From Allomyces macrogynus ATCC 38327 (Eukaryota > Blastocladiomycota > Blastocladiomycetes > Blastocladiales > Blastocladiaceae): a DNA stretch of 64,000 nt. Below the pieces are notes generated by a model. The model had not been told where the DNA came from. It searched no databases and saw only the letters and a list, made by a program, of their open reading frames with translations. Each line of letters opens with the position of its first letter. The stretch's first letter is position 1. The DNA lies in the NCBI GenBank assembly GCA_000151295.1, contig GG745355.1, positions 380,191 through 444,190 of the forward strand, given 5' to 3'. A program made the position numbers and the translations under genes. Positions 24,401 to 34,973 of the stretch are shown one piece after another.

Positions 24401-26181
24401 GCCTTGCCAAACGTCGGCGCCTTGGCGACGGCGTGTACGATCGCGTTGGCGCACTCCCACACGACGAGCCGACCGCCGTCAGGGTGGTCGTCGCCGTACT
24501 GATAAACGTGCCGCTCAAGCTTGGCCCAGTCGAGTTTGTCGATTTTCCGCACCGACGGGTCCGTCCCAAGGACCGAGTCGACGACTTTGCGCGCCGCATC
24601 GCGATCTTCGGACAAGTGCGTCCACTCGCGCACGAGCTGCGCCATGTCGGCCTTGAGTGCGTTGAGTTGGGCGGGCAGCACGTGGTCGGAAGGACGCGAT
24701 GACGGTGCCGCGGCGGCTGTCACGGGCGGCGCCATGGGCATGCCCGCAGCCGACGGGAGCGGAACGGGCGCTGCGGTTGTTGTGCCCGGGTCCGGGAAGA
24801 GACTGTCGCCCGGATCGTTTCGAGTTGCTGTCGTCGTGGCCGGCGGGCCCGACGCCGAGAAATCGCGTAAATTGTCTCCGCCACGCTCTCGGGTCGTCGC
24901 AGTACCAAACAAGCGGTCCTCGACGTCGCCGTCGATCTGGTCCCATGACGACGACACCAACGGACGCGCATTGCCTGTGGTCGACCGCACCGCGCCTTGC
25001 CACAAGTCCGAAAAGCACGACTGCGGGACGGCTGGCTGCGCGGGCTCGGCGGGTGACGCCAGCGGCGGGATGCCACCGCCGTCGGACCCGTAAGTCGACC
25101 CTGGGCTGTCAAACAGGCCCGCGAGAGAGTGTATATCCTTGGCGTCGTCGGCAGACACGACTCGCGGCCCATCTTCATCGTGCACAGAACCGGGTGGGCT
25201 GAAGAGCGGCTGGTCGCGCGTCCTCGCGGACCACGCGCGGTCCTTGGTCACGGGTGCAGCGGACGTGGGTGCAGTTGGCGACCCGAGCGCTGAGACGACC
25301 GCCGCGAGCTCACGGCACACGCTGTCGAGAACTTGTGCGTGGTTGGGCGACAGCCCCTGCTTGATAGCAGATGCCGGCACCTCGCACAGCTCGTCGAGGT
25401 CGCGCGCAGCTGCATCGGCATCGCCAAACCCCGGAATCGCGTCCCACAGCGACGACGTGCGTGAAGAGGGCGTGGTCGCTGCGCGATCGCCGCGCTGCAA
25501 CAACAGGTACCGCAGACACGTGGCCGCGAGCAGCTCGAGGTCGGCCAAGCGTTCTGTCGTGCCGGGAGTATCTGGAGCGCGCCGGAGTGCGGAAATGTGC
25601 GCGAGAACGGTGCGCATGGCGGCAAGCATGCGCGTGAGGACCGCATCGTCGTTGTCGGTACAGCGGACAGTTCCAGAACAAGCGCTCGCATGCTCTCTCG
25701 ATCGCGGCACAGCATGTTGAGTTGACGACGGTTCGGGCGCGACTGCGGGCACGGAAAAGACGGGGTCGATACCACACCAGTCTAACACAGGAAAGATGAG
25801 AACTTTGTCATCTCCACATCGTTTCTCCACATCGACATTGCCGTTCATCATCGCTGCTGATGCGCAGAGAAGTTCGTGCACATGTAGAGACAGCGACGCG
25901 CACCGTTCGACCTGCTCGTCCATCCTGGCGGATCCATGGTGTTTGGAGCTCGTTGCTGAGCGATACTTTGCAGAACACTTCCAGCTGGGCGGGGCAACGC
26001 TGGGCGGGTCAATAGTGATGCTGGCGATGAGATGCTCGAGTTGTTGATGCTCGAGTTGCACAAAGTATCGTCGCAGTGCTTGTTGCGTGAGAGTGGTGGT
26101 GGAGAGCAGCAGTTGAAGCGGCAGCAAGAGCGAGAGTTTGTCGCGCTGGTATGCACGTGCGGAACAACGCAGAGCGGCCAT
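21499..26181 (-). CDS. Large uncharacterised protein, at least three exons
   Basis: Three long, in-phase minus-strand segments separated by short introns: 26181 to about 23500 (ends ...VGRVVAGKMA before a GTGCGTTG donor), about 23420 to 23150 (MLVSTTADDPRFEYLAQLL onward to TVPFFS) and 23142 to 21499. Together they make a protein of over 1,500 residues. The first part has a long Ser/Pro/Asp-rich disordered region. From about 24650 it is helical and Ala/Leu-rich with repeated helix pairs, suggesting an alpha-solenoid. A further disordered linker follows (about 22800-22400), then another helical domain. An alternative start is the MDEQVERC methionine near 25923. I do not recognise the family. 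Confidence 0.55.
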
Positions 26182-27579
26182 GCTGCGGACAAGGCATGGA
26201 CACGACTGGCCTCACAACACATCAAGCACACTACACGGCATGCAGCACAAACAATTCATATTCAAGACTCTTTGCCAATAAATTGCGTGGACGCCGCAGC
26301 GGAAAGACAATGGAGGATGCAAGCTGGACTGCGGCAAGGCCTGCACGACTTCGTCAAGACCTCCTTGGACAACACGCTGCTCCAATGGAAAAAAGACCAG
26401 GTGCGGAAGTCGCTTGATGAGCCGCGCAAGCGAGGGAAGCGCGGGGCACAGAATGGCTTGGCTCAGTGTGGTAGGCAACGCTAGCGCTGCAATCGAGCTG
26501 GGAATATGGTCGAAAAGTATCTCCTACGGCCGCCAAACATCTGTGTCACTGTCATCCCATGAGGTTTCAAACATCTCGTCCAAACGCAACCGACGGAGGC
26601 CACACGGCAGATTCGACCAGGTGGAAGAGGTGGAGCGAAGCGCTTCAAAATTTAAACGGCCCCGCGCCCTTCTTCAGTCTGGTACTGTCCCCTTCCAGCG
26701 CGCTCCAGTTGTCAACAAGGGAGAATTCTTTGCTCCTGTGCGCCCAAGCCTCCCCGACTGGGTTTCCAAGGAGCACTTTTGGAATCTTTTGCCTTTTTAA
26801 CACCCATGCTTGAGGATGCGCCGTCATGTCCGTTTGATAAGTATGGGAGACGATGTTTATTCTGGGCAATGCTCCACCATCCGCGTCTTCCACGTCAGAA
26901 ATGGTGGGCGAGCAAGGGCGAGCAAGATCTCACTATCGGCGAGGCAGTTGCGTTGCCCGCCTCCAGCGGCAAAGTCCAAAACTCACAACAGCCTTCATTG
27001 ACTACGTTTCTTCCTCCAAGGATCTACATTTCGTCTTGCAATCAAGTGCCTCCGCTCATACCAGTTCGACAAGAGGTTGCGCTCTGACGCTTTTCGTCCC
27101 AACGTCCAGCTCCGCAGCACACGTCAAGAGGCCAAAACGCATCACGGGCAGCGTCATTGTGAACATTGTCGATGTGGGCGCCGTGGACGCGGCCGTGCGC
27201 CGTATCACGAAGATGGTTCGTTGGATCAATGCTGCGCGAGCGCTGGGAGATGCCGCACCGCAACAAGTCGATCAGCTTCTGCAGCAGTCGGTCCGTGTGG
27301 AAGTGCAGTCAGTACGCAGCACGCGCGGCGGCGGAAGCGGTGCGTGCTGTAGTGCTGCAGGGTGGTGATTCAAGCTGGTCGAAAGCTGTTTGCGAGATTG
27401 ATAAGTCGGCTCAAATTTGTGGACAGAGTTGGCGATGCGATGGGTGCCTTGAACCTTCAATATATTGATCCGGTAAATGGTCGAAAAGAAATCCAAAAGT
27501 GTCCTTGCGCATTGCAGCATCAACGTGGAGATGTGACGAACGCTGGCCATGCTTCAATCGCGGCATCTTCATCTCGCCT
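26182..27579. other. Gene-poor interval
   Basis: About 1.4 kb between the large uncharacterised gene and the next F-box/LRR gene. Short open frames occur on both strands but none has a recognisable domain, and the AT content is higher than in the genes around. Promoters of the minus-strand gene at 21499-26181 should lie at its left edge. Nothing else is supported. Confidence 0.4.
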
Positions 27580-29430
27580 CTAGTTGTCCAAGACAACCCC
27601 AATCACGGTGAATAGCGCCTCAATCACGTCCAACGACATGTCCGTGTCACAAACGTCCACTTGACGCAACTTGGGCATCCGTTGCTGCTCCACGGACTCG
27701 CACAACGCCATGCCTACACGATCACTCACGCACGTCTCGCCCAAGCTCAGCACCTCGAGTGCCGACGGAAGTTCGGCGATCCACGTCTCCGTATCGCTGA
27801 GGCTGCCATTGGCGCTCAGGTCGAGTTCCTTCAGCCGGTGGGGCAAGCGTTTTGGGCCCGTGGTCAGGCCATTGCCCTTGAGATCAAGGCGGCGCAAGGT
27901 CGACGGCCACACGAATTGCTCCAAGTCGGCGCAGGTCAAATGACAACCCATCAGCGACAATGACCTGATGTGCGGCGGCAAGTGCTGAGCCAGCGCGGCC
28001 AAGGCGGGCGTGCCGTCACCAATCGGCCAAGAATTGAGCGCCAGGTCCGCGAGTGTGGCTGGGATCCGTGGAGCAATGGCGGCGAGTGCACCCACCGGGT
28101 CCGCGGACCGGTCAATATTTGGTTCGCTCTCGAGGGATAGCGACCAGAGTGGCGGGATGAGCGGGAGAGAGGCGCCAATAACCGCGTCCCAGGATGGAAG
28201 CGAGACAGACAGTTGTCTCGTTGCAAGGGGGAATCGGGCAACAATGGAGTGCAAGCTGGTGGCATCAGCACGTCGACCATAGTGCCATGACCGTTGCATC
28301 ATCCAGGAAAACGATTCGACGGTTGTTGGGAACCCGGCAACAAGCCGTGCAAGCGCGGCCGCGTTCTCAGGACGGCCGGATCCGCCACGTTGCAGCACCA
28401 GGTCCAGGTACTGCATACCAGTTCTTGGCAGCGAAGCGAAGGTTGCAGGATCCCACTCCGAAAATTGGTCGCACCCACTGATCGATAGGCCGGATAGGCC
28501 AGGCGCGCGCACAATGAGTCGCGCAAGGGCTGCCACGATGGGTGCGAGCAATGTGCCCGACGAAAACGACATGTCCAAGAATCGCAACGTGGTAGGAACG
28601 TGATTGAGAAGCGCAGCAAGAGCGAGTTCGTTGGATTTACCCAGCGCGGAAGTACCCATGGTCAAGGCCCGAAGTGTACGCGGGAGGTGGTCAAAGGCAT
28701 CAGGGACAACAGTTGGGTCTGGGAGCACAGCGTCAAATGCAAAATCGAGCCGGTCGAGCGACCGTGGCAGGTCCAAAGTGTGCAATGGAACGTTACCGCT
28801 CAGTACCAAACGCTGGCAGAACGACGGGATGGTATGCAACCGAGGGATCGCTAGCAAGTCATAACCATAGCAGCTGCCGTCTCGGCCCCCAGCTTGGGCA
28901 AAATTCATGTGGAAATGGGCAATCATGCGAAATGGAACTGGAAGCAGCGACCATCGCCGAGACGCTGGAACCGTCCGAAACGAGGGATTCATCTCATCGA
29001 AGTGGTTGAGATAGTCCATATTCGACGCGCCAAAGCTCATATCAACTTTGGCGTCGCCCTGCGCCCTCTGCACGAGCGCTCGCTCGCTGCTGCGCAATGG
29101 CAGCACCAGGTACCATTGGTCAATCTCCCTGTCGTAAATGAGCTTGCCGATGCTAGACGGCGTCAGCTTGACCACATCCGCTTGATTCGGGTCACGCCGA
29201 GGCACACTGGCATCAGCGAAAAACGCCATGGTCGAGCGAATCGCGACGCGGATGCACGGTGCGTAAAAGACCGGAGCTGCAAGGGCAAGGTGCAGGAGTG
29301 CGTGATTCTGCTTGCACTCGGACTCGGACGAGGCCAGGACACGGGCCAGGTGGTCGAGGACAATACTGGGCAGCTGCTGAAGCATTGGTGCTGGGCCCGT
29401 CGGCGAGTGCAAGGTCGTTATGTTGCTCAT
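27580..29430 (-). CDS. F-box-like / LRR protein, diverged paralogue
   Basis: 616 residues from ATG 29430. It has the same layout as the 18.3-kb gene: LQQLPSIVLDHLARVL (F-box-like), an Ala/Leu-rich helix, WYLVLPLR, then RTVPASRRWSLLPVPF, then LRRs (LRALTMGTSAL, LRFLDMSFSS, LSGLSISGCDQF, IRSLSLMGCHLTCADLEQF, LRRLDLKGNGLTTGP, LKELDLSANG). The conserved C-terminal order 'W-P-I-G ... G-C-x-L-T ... F-V-W-P-S-x-L-R' is also present in the broken copies to the right. The frame is intact, so probably functional; the substrate is unknown. Confidence 0.7.
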   Translation of the reverse strand: MSNITTLHSPTGPAPMLQQLPSIVLDHLARVLASSESECKQNHALLHLALAAPVFYAPCIRVAIRSTMAFFADASVPRRDPNQADVVKLTPSSIGKLIYDREIDQWYLVLPLRSSERALVQRAQGDAKVDMSFGASNMDYLNHFDEMNPSFRTVPASRRWSLLPVPFRMIAHFHMNFAQAGGRDGSCYGYDLLAIPRLHTIPSFCQRLVLSGNVPLHTLDLPRSLDRLDFAFDAVLPDPTVVPDAFDHLPRTLRALTMGTSALGKSNELALAALLNHVPTTLRFLDMSFSSGTLLAPIVAALARLIVRAPGLSGLSISGCDQFSEWDPATFASLPRTGMQYLDLVLQRGGSGRPENAAALARLVAGFPTTVESFSWMMQRSWHYGRRADATSLHSIVARFPLATRQLSVSLPSWDAVIGASLPLIPPLWSLSLESEPNIDRSADPVGALAAIAPRIPATLADLALNSWPIGDGTPALAALAQHLPPHIRSLSLMGCHLTCADLEQFVWPSTLRRLDLKGNGLTTGPKRLPHRLKELDLSANGSLSDTETWIAELPSALEVLSLGETCVSDRVGMALCESVEQQRMPKLRQVDVCDTDMSLDVIEALFTVIGVVLDN

Positions 29431-30006
29431 GGTTACAGAAGAATGCGTGTAGTGCGCAACGCCGGGTCGTTGCTGTCAATCGGCCGCGGCGGGAGATGAG
29501 CACAACTCATAAAAATGTTTGGAGCCTCCTGCGTGTTCTGCGTCAAACCGAACTCTGCAATTTACAACGAGAACAAAGCGAGAAGCTTTGACACCTCAAA
29601 CACGGTCAAAGCACGACATTTCGTCCTCACGGCGCTAGTAAAGCATGGTTGCGCGTCAGAAACAAGGATGAGAGGTGGAAGCACCTCGGAGGAGAGCCCA
29701 GTCTTCGCATAGCTGACACATTTGCCTGCCTGCAGTACAGGCAGGTCCATGATGGTGTCAGCAATCTGCTGTCGTTCTCTGCTGGGCAAGAAGAACAGAA
29801 CAAACTTTTGATTGTGGTCCCAAGTCGGTCCGTATCGACGATTGTTCATTGCAGACAACAATTCCTTGGTCAAGGAAGGTCGAGAGTCAACAAAACGAGC
29901 ACCCAGGGACGCCCGTTACCTGCATAAACTATGAAGTCACGAACCCAACGACCGGCCTAATCATCGACCCATTTCTCTATCTGTTTAACAATGCAAAACG
30001 CGCGGC
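29431..30006. other. Intergenic between F-box/LRR copies
   Basis: No coding similarity recognised on either strand; it likely holds the 5' control region of the gene ending at 29430. Confidence 0.4.
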
Positions 30007-31170
30007 TCAACTCTGTATCCCTTCCGAATTTCGTCCAAAGGCACGCAGCCGCAACCCGTTTCCAACCCGTGTCATGCCACGCGTCAGCATCCGCGCCAGT
30101 AGAGATATCGCCACCTCGTCCCCAGCAGCAAAATAGTTGCTCAGATCCAGCATCTCGAGTCCGCGCGGGAGCGCGTACACCCAATCAGCAAACTGGCCGT
30201 CAACACCGCAGTTGCTCATGTCAAAGAGATAGAGCCGCTCAGGTGGATCAATCGGCCCCTGGTTCAGGTCGCTGTTTTCAGGCAGAGCAAGTCGGCGTGA
30301 ACTCGACGGCCAGCAAAAGCGCGCCAGGTCACTGTTGGTCAAGAGAGAGCGTCGGAGGGTCAGCAACATGAGACGCAAGGGAAGGTAGTTCACAAGAAGC
30401 GGCACGATTGTCTTTGTCCCGATGGAGCCCGCCCAGGTACAGCTCCGTCAGGGAAAGCGGCAGCCGTGGCACAAGCGCAGCAAGCGCCGCTACGCCCGCG
30501 TTAGGACCATGAGACATAAGCTCAAGCGACAGGGACTGCAGAGTCGGTGCCAGTGGAAGGCGCGCGCCCGTGGCAACATTCCATACCGGAATAGCGACTT
30601 GAAGCGACTTGATCGCTCGAGGGAGGCGCGACACCAACAGCGGCAGCGAAGAAACATGGGGCTGATCCATTTCCAGAACCGTCAGGCCAAATGTCTCCAT
30701 CTCGGCTGGGAAATGCAGCGCGAGTCGTTCCAATCCGGCAAGCTCGTGGTCAGGGTCCTGCAGGTTCGAGTCAGGTTGCGGAATCCCGTTCGTGGAGGTG
30801 CTGCAAACACAGTCTCGCTCAGCTGCGAAGGCAGGAAAAAGTAGATGCCAAGCCTGACCAGGGCTGGGACCCGTGGAATGAGCTGCGCGAGGACGGCGAG
30901 GATCGAGCGACGATCCCTGACCGAGTCTAGACCAAGTTCGAGCGACCGCAGTGTCATGGGAGCGTGCGCGAGGAAGTGGGAGAGACTCGCCGTTCATGCT
31001 AGCCTGACATGGCCAAACAGAGAGGTGTCGAAGACTGGGGGGCAGGGCCCAGAAGATGCGGTGGGCTTGAGAAGAGGTGGGGGCAACAGCATGGGACAGG
31101 CTGAGCTTTACGAGAGTGTCCGGGAGCTCAATCATCTCCCATGGAACCTTGCGGCGAAATTCCAGTTCGA
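30007..31170 (-). pseudogene. F-box/LRR paralogue, middle and C-terminal part (broken)
   Basis: Lies directly left of the next copy with no F-box of its own. From about 31170 leftward come IELPDTLVKLSLSHAVAPT, then after frame changes RLALHFPAEMETF, LQSLSLELMSHGPNAG and LTELYLGG. The 30405-30007 frame gives the C-terminal repeats (LDLSNYFAAGDEVAISLLARML). At least two frameshifts are needed to follow the family order. Likely a decayed tandem copy. Confidence 0.5.
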
Positions 31171-32040
31171 TACACTGTGTGGGAACGAGTTGACGAGCCC
31201 CGTCGATCGTACGTCCTTGAAAATCGAAGCGTCGAAGCTAGACGTTCGGGACGGTGACACTTCCAGATTGTGAAGCACGCCGACTGGACCGACCGTTAAC
31301 TCGTTGCTCGCCAATTGAAGCATGCGTAGCGATCGCGGCCACATGAAATGTGAGACATCGGCATCAGTCAGGCCACATTCAGAGAGAGCCAAAGAAACAA
31401 TGATGCGGGGCAAGTGCCACGCCAATCTTGAAGCGTCAGGCGTCCCGCCAATCGGCCAACCGGAGAGCCACAAGCTCAACAAAGTCGTCGGCAGCCGTGG
31501 GATTGCCGCAAACGCGGCAACCTCCCTTGCATTTAGCGAATGGTCCCAGGGATCATCGCGGCGCCAATCCGCCGCACTGAGCGACAGCGGCTTGAGAGTG
31601 GGTTCAAGCGCGAGTTGGCGGCCCATAGCTTCGTCCGAAGTCGGAAGATCACTCAAAAACTGCGAGTGGGTTACGCGTGGCAGCTGAGAAATGAGACGCT
31701 GCAACTCGGGCGTTGGATGAGACACCAGCAGAGACTGGATGTCACCGCCAGTTGTGGACTTGGTCGGGTGACAGTTTCCAATTGTTAAAGCGTGCAGAGC
31801 AAACTTGTCCGACCGTGACGATCGGCGCACGAGCTGGTAAATAAAAGGGCTCGTCACAGGGAGGCAGCTGTGGAGAGCGACGTGGACGCATGGCGCGTAA
31901 AGAGTTGGGGCGGCAAGCGCGAGAGACATCACCGAGGGTCGATCGGCCCATTCCAAGAATTCAGCAATGCGGCGCACAACGAGGTCTGGCGGGGCGTCGA
32001 GTTGGCTGCTTGCCACAATGCGGCCGGTTGTGGCCATCAT
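31132..32040 (-). CDS. F-box-like / LRR protein, shortened copy (possibly pseudogene)
   Basis: 302 residues from ATG 32040. It has the F-box-like start (LDAPPDLVVRRIAEFL) and the Ala/Leu helix, but jumps after about 100 residues to the C-terminal repeat block (LWLSGWPIGGTPD, LALSECGLTDADVSHFMWPRSL, LQLASNELTVGPVG). The whole middle LRR region of the family is missing. The last 20 residues (NSFPHSVSNW) correspond to the mid-protein block of the next copy, so the frame crosses a fusion of two paralogues. It could make a short protein or be non-functional. Confidence 0.4.
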   Translation of the reverse strand: MMATTGRIVASSQLDAPPDLVVRRIAEFLEWADRPSVMSLALAAPTLYAPCVHVALHSCLPVTSPFIYQLVRRSSRSDKFALHALTIGNCHPTKSTTGGDIQSLLVSHPTPELQRLISQLPRVTHSQFLSDLPTSDEAMGRQLALEPTLKPLSLSAADWRRDDPWDHSLNAREVAAFAAIPRLPTTLLSLWLSGWPIGGTPDASRLAWHLPRIIVSLALSECGLTDADVSHFMWPRSLRMLQLASNELTVGPVGVLHNLEVSPSRTSSFDASIFKDVRSTGLVNSFPHSVSNWNFAARFHGR

Positions 32041-32464
32041 GGTGCTGTGGATTGGGAGTGTGGATCAGTGGTGTAGCGCCTGCAGCCAATGGTCGCGTTG
32101 TGAACGGTCACGAAGCGATGGAACGACTCTTTCCACTTGCCTGTCTTCACTCCTTCAATGTCATCACTCCTTCAAATATCCGGTCCGTACGCTTTGATCT
32201 CAATGGGCAAGCAGCACGTACACCTTTTGAGCACTCGAGTCTCAGTTGAGCGCTCTTGATTCATGTCAGAGGCGCTCGTGCTTTGCGAAGGCTGTGAAGT
32301 GTGGTGAAGTACTCCTGGCATCGGCAGCAAGAGAATAGACCTGTGAAGTGCACTGATTGCGGAATGCATGCTCTGGTGGCCGGTTTTGAAGAACGACGTC
32401 AACAAATTCGATTCTGATTTCATGTTCCTGAAAGCAACTCTTCAACACTCCTCCTGCATGACCA

Positions 32465-34381
32465 TCAAGCCAATCCCTCCATGGTCCGTGCGACGCCCAG
32501 CATGACAGCCCGAAGTTGAGCAGCAGCCATCTCTGACACGCTTGTCTCAACGACGTTGGTCCCCAACCGCATCGTCGATGAATTGCGCGCCAGGAGCGCC
32601 ACGGAGAACTGGTCACCAACCGTGTTGCAAGCCAACCTGATCGACTTCAGCGACTTGGTCGGGAGCTCGTCCACCTACTGGACGTGGTCGTCGCCGAGTC
32701 GGCGGCAGCAGCTCAGAATCAACACTTCCAGTTTCCGGGGCAAACCGACTGGGCCCATCGTCAAGTCATTGACATCCAAATCGAGTCTGTAGCGAGCGGG
32801 GCCAGACGAAATGAGCGATGTCGGCATCAGTAAGGCCGCATCCAGTGAGCGTCAGGGAAACAATGGTGTGGGGCAAGTAGTGTGCCAAGCTTGCAGCGGC
32901 AGGCGTCCCGCCAATCGGCCAACCTCACAGTAACAGGTCCAGCAATGTCGTCGGCAGCCGTGGAAAGATTTCCACAAATGCAAGTCATCCCAGGGATCAT
33001 TGCACCGCCAATGCGAAGCAGTCATCGACAGCGACTTGAACGTGGTTGCAAGTGGGAGTTTCTTGCCAATGGCTTCGTCCCATATCGGGAATCACTCAGG
33101 AAAAGTGTGGGTCGGACGTGGCAGCCGAGAGAAGAGACCATGCAAAACTCGGGTGTTGGACGAGACATCAACACATCGCAAGACGGGAAATACAAAGTCA
33201 GGTTTTCCACTACCCGGGGACATGCGGTGACAATATTCTTCAGAGCAGCCAGATCATGGAGGAATGTGATGGCTGACATCAGACGAGCTTGAATTTCAGA
33301 ATCTTGAACCCAGCTTGCGGCAGGGCCAAGAACATGGACGGTTCGAGCAGAGTTGAGATGCAACGCCAAATGCACAACGTGGTCAGATGCGGGAGACGCC
33401 CGAAAAGACGCTCCAATGCGGTAACAACTGAGGGTGGAGCTGTGGCAGGCAAGTGGACTTCAAGTAACTGCAAGGACCATGGAGCCGAGACGAGCAGCCG
33501 AGTAAGGGTCGTGCCATGCTCATCATCCCCTTTCAGTTCGTTAATCGAGAGACGTATCAGCGCGGGCGGCAAGGCATTACAGCCGCGCGAACAAACGCGC
33601 GGAGGCAGCATCACGGGGTTGTACGAATATTCGGGCGTCCTGAGCGACAGTGGAAACTCGATGTGGTTCCAAGCAACATCACCACACAGAGTAAGCTTTT
33701 TACACCGAGGGGACCTGGTCGAGCGCCGTTCCAATCCCCTTGTCCTTGAGATCATAGGAGCGAAGCTGGGACCAGGCTACGACGCGCAAGCAGTTTCTTC
33801 ATTCATTGCTAACATTCAACTAAGGCTGACAAGAGCCCAAGATCTCAAGCTGTAACCTGGCTTTGACATGATAGTCTGCTTGACAGCAATGCGAGGATGT
33901 GAAACATTTTTACAGAAGCATGAGCATTTTTGGGCAATCTTGGCAACTCCTGGCCTGGAATGGAACTTATCAGATCAGACACGAGAGATAGTCCATTTCT
34001 GCGATACTGCCTTGACCCACTCAGGATTCGGACGGCTGACTGCAGATGCGAGGCACTGGTAGCAGGCTCCAATTGCGAGAAACGCCGTCGTCAGTTCCAA
34101 ATCCTTGTCGCGGCAAGATATTCAGGATCCTGTGATACTCGTCTCGAAAAGGCAGCAAGAAATGCCACTGGATCCCGCGGCCCGTCGCGGCCTTGGTTGG
34201 GATAAAGCCGCCTTGTTAGGCGCATACAGCGAGACATTGTCCGACCGGGACGATCGGCGCACGAGAGTTTGGAAGGCAGACGGACCCTCCCGTTGCGGAT
34301 GGCGACGTGGATGCATGTTGCGTAAAGACTCGGTGCAGCAAGCGCGAGATACATCAACGCAAGGAGGTCAATCCGCTCCAA
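32465..34381 (-). pseudogene. Decayed F-box/LRR copy
   Basis: Starts with LLALMYLALAAPSLYATCIHV at 34381-34300 (the helix that follows the F-box in other copies). Isolated family blocks follow: KLTLCGDVAWNHIEFPLSL near 33690, LPHLTTLCIWRCISTLLEPS near 33380, ACPRVVENLTLYF near 33210, and a C-terminal piece with LACNTVGDQFSVALLAR near 32630. Each lies in a different frame with stops between, so no protein can be made. Confidence 0.5.
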
Positions 34382-34973
34382 ACATTCGGCACTAGCGAGG
34401 TTGCGCAGTCTGGTGTCCGGTGGTCTGCTTCATATTAAATATTCCCAACCTCTCTGGCGCACTTGGGTCTGGAATATGATGTAGCGGCAGCATGCGCAAA
34501 AATTGTCCACCAATTTTAACGGCATCACATGGGACGGTTTGAGCAGTTTGATGTTTGAGAGAGCAAACTTCATCGACATCGACCGCATCCACCACACGAT
34601 ATGCCCAAGCAAGAAATTGCCGTTCCCTGCTGCAACAAAATTGCCGCTTTGTATCAGGATTGCCATGTAAGCTCTGTGCAGCAGCGTGAATGAGAAATGA
34701 ACGTGGTGCTGCTTGGCGAAAATCGAAGATTTCGGAAAAGTGCTGGCAAGAGGGCTGTCGGAAGTGTTCCAACACCGTACCGCATGGCGACCTGACCTCG
34801 CCGCGGGTCGCGCCTGTTTCGTGGTGGACGCGCATTCCACAATGCTTGGCACGCGGCAAGTCTTCCAACCCCACCCTTGCAACCCATTGGCCTGACCGTT
34901 GCTGACACGATGGTCCGCTGCAATCCATCCAACGCCAATCATATCCGCATTGCTTCTCTCCACATAACCCCAC
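34382..34973. other. Intergenic between F-box relic and dehydrogenase gene
   Basis: Several overlapping short frames, none with recognisable domains. Confidence 0.4.

Noticed and set aside
26414..26800. 128-residue plus-strand frame between genes
   Set aside because: No domain, no intron or promoter support, and overlapping frames on both strands of similar length.
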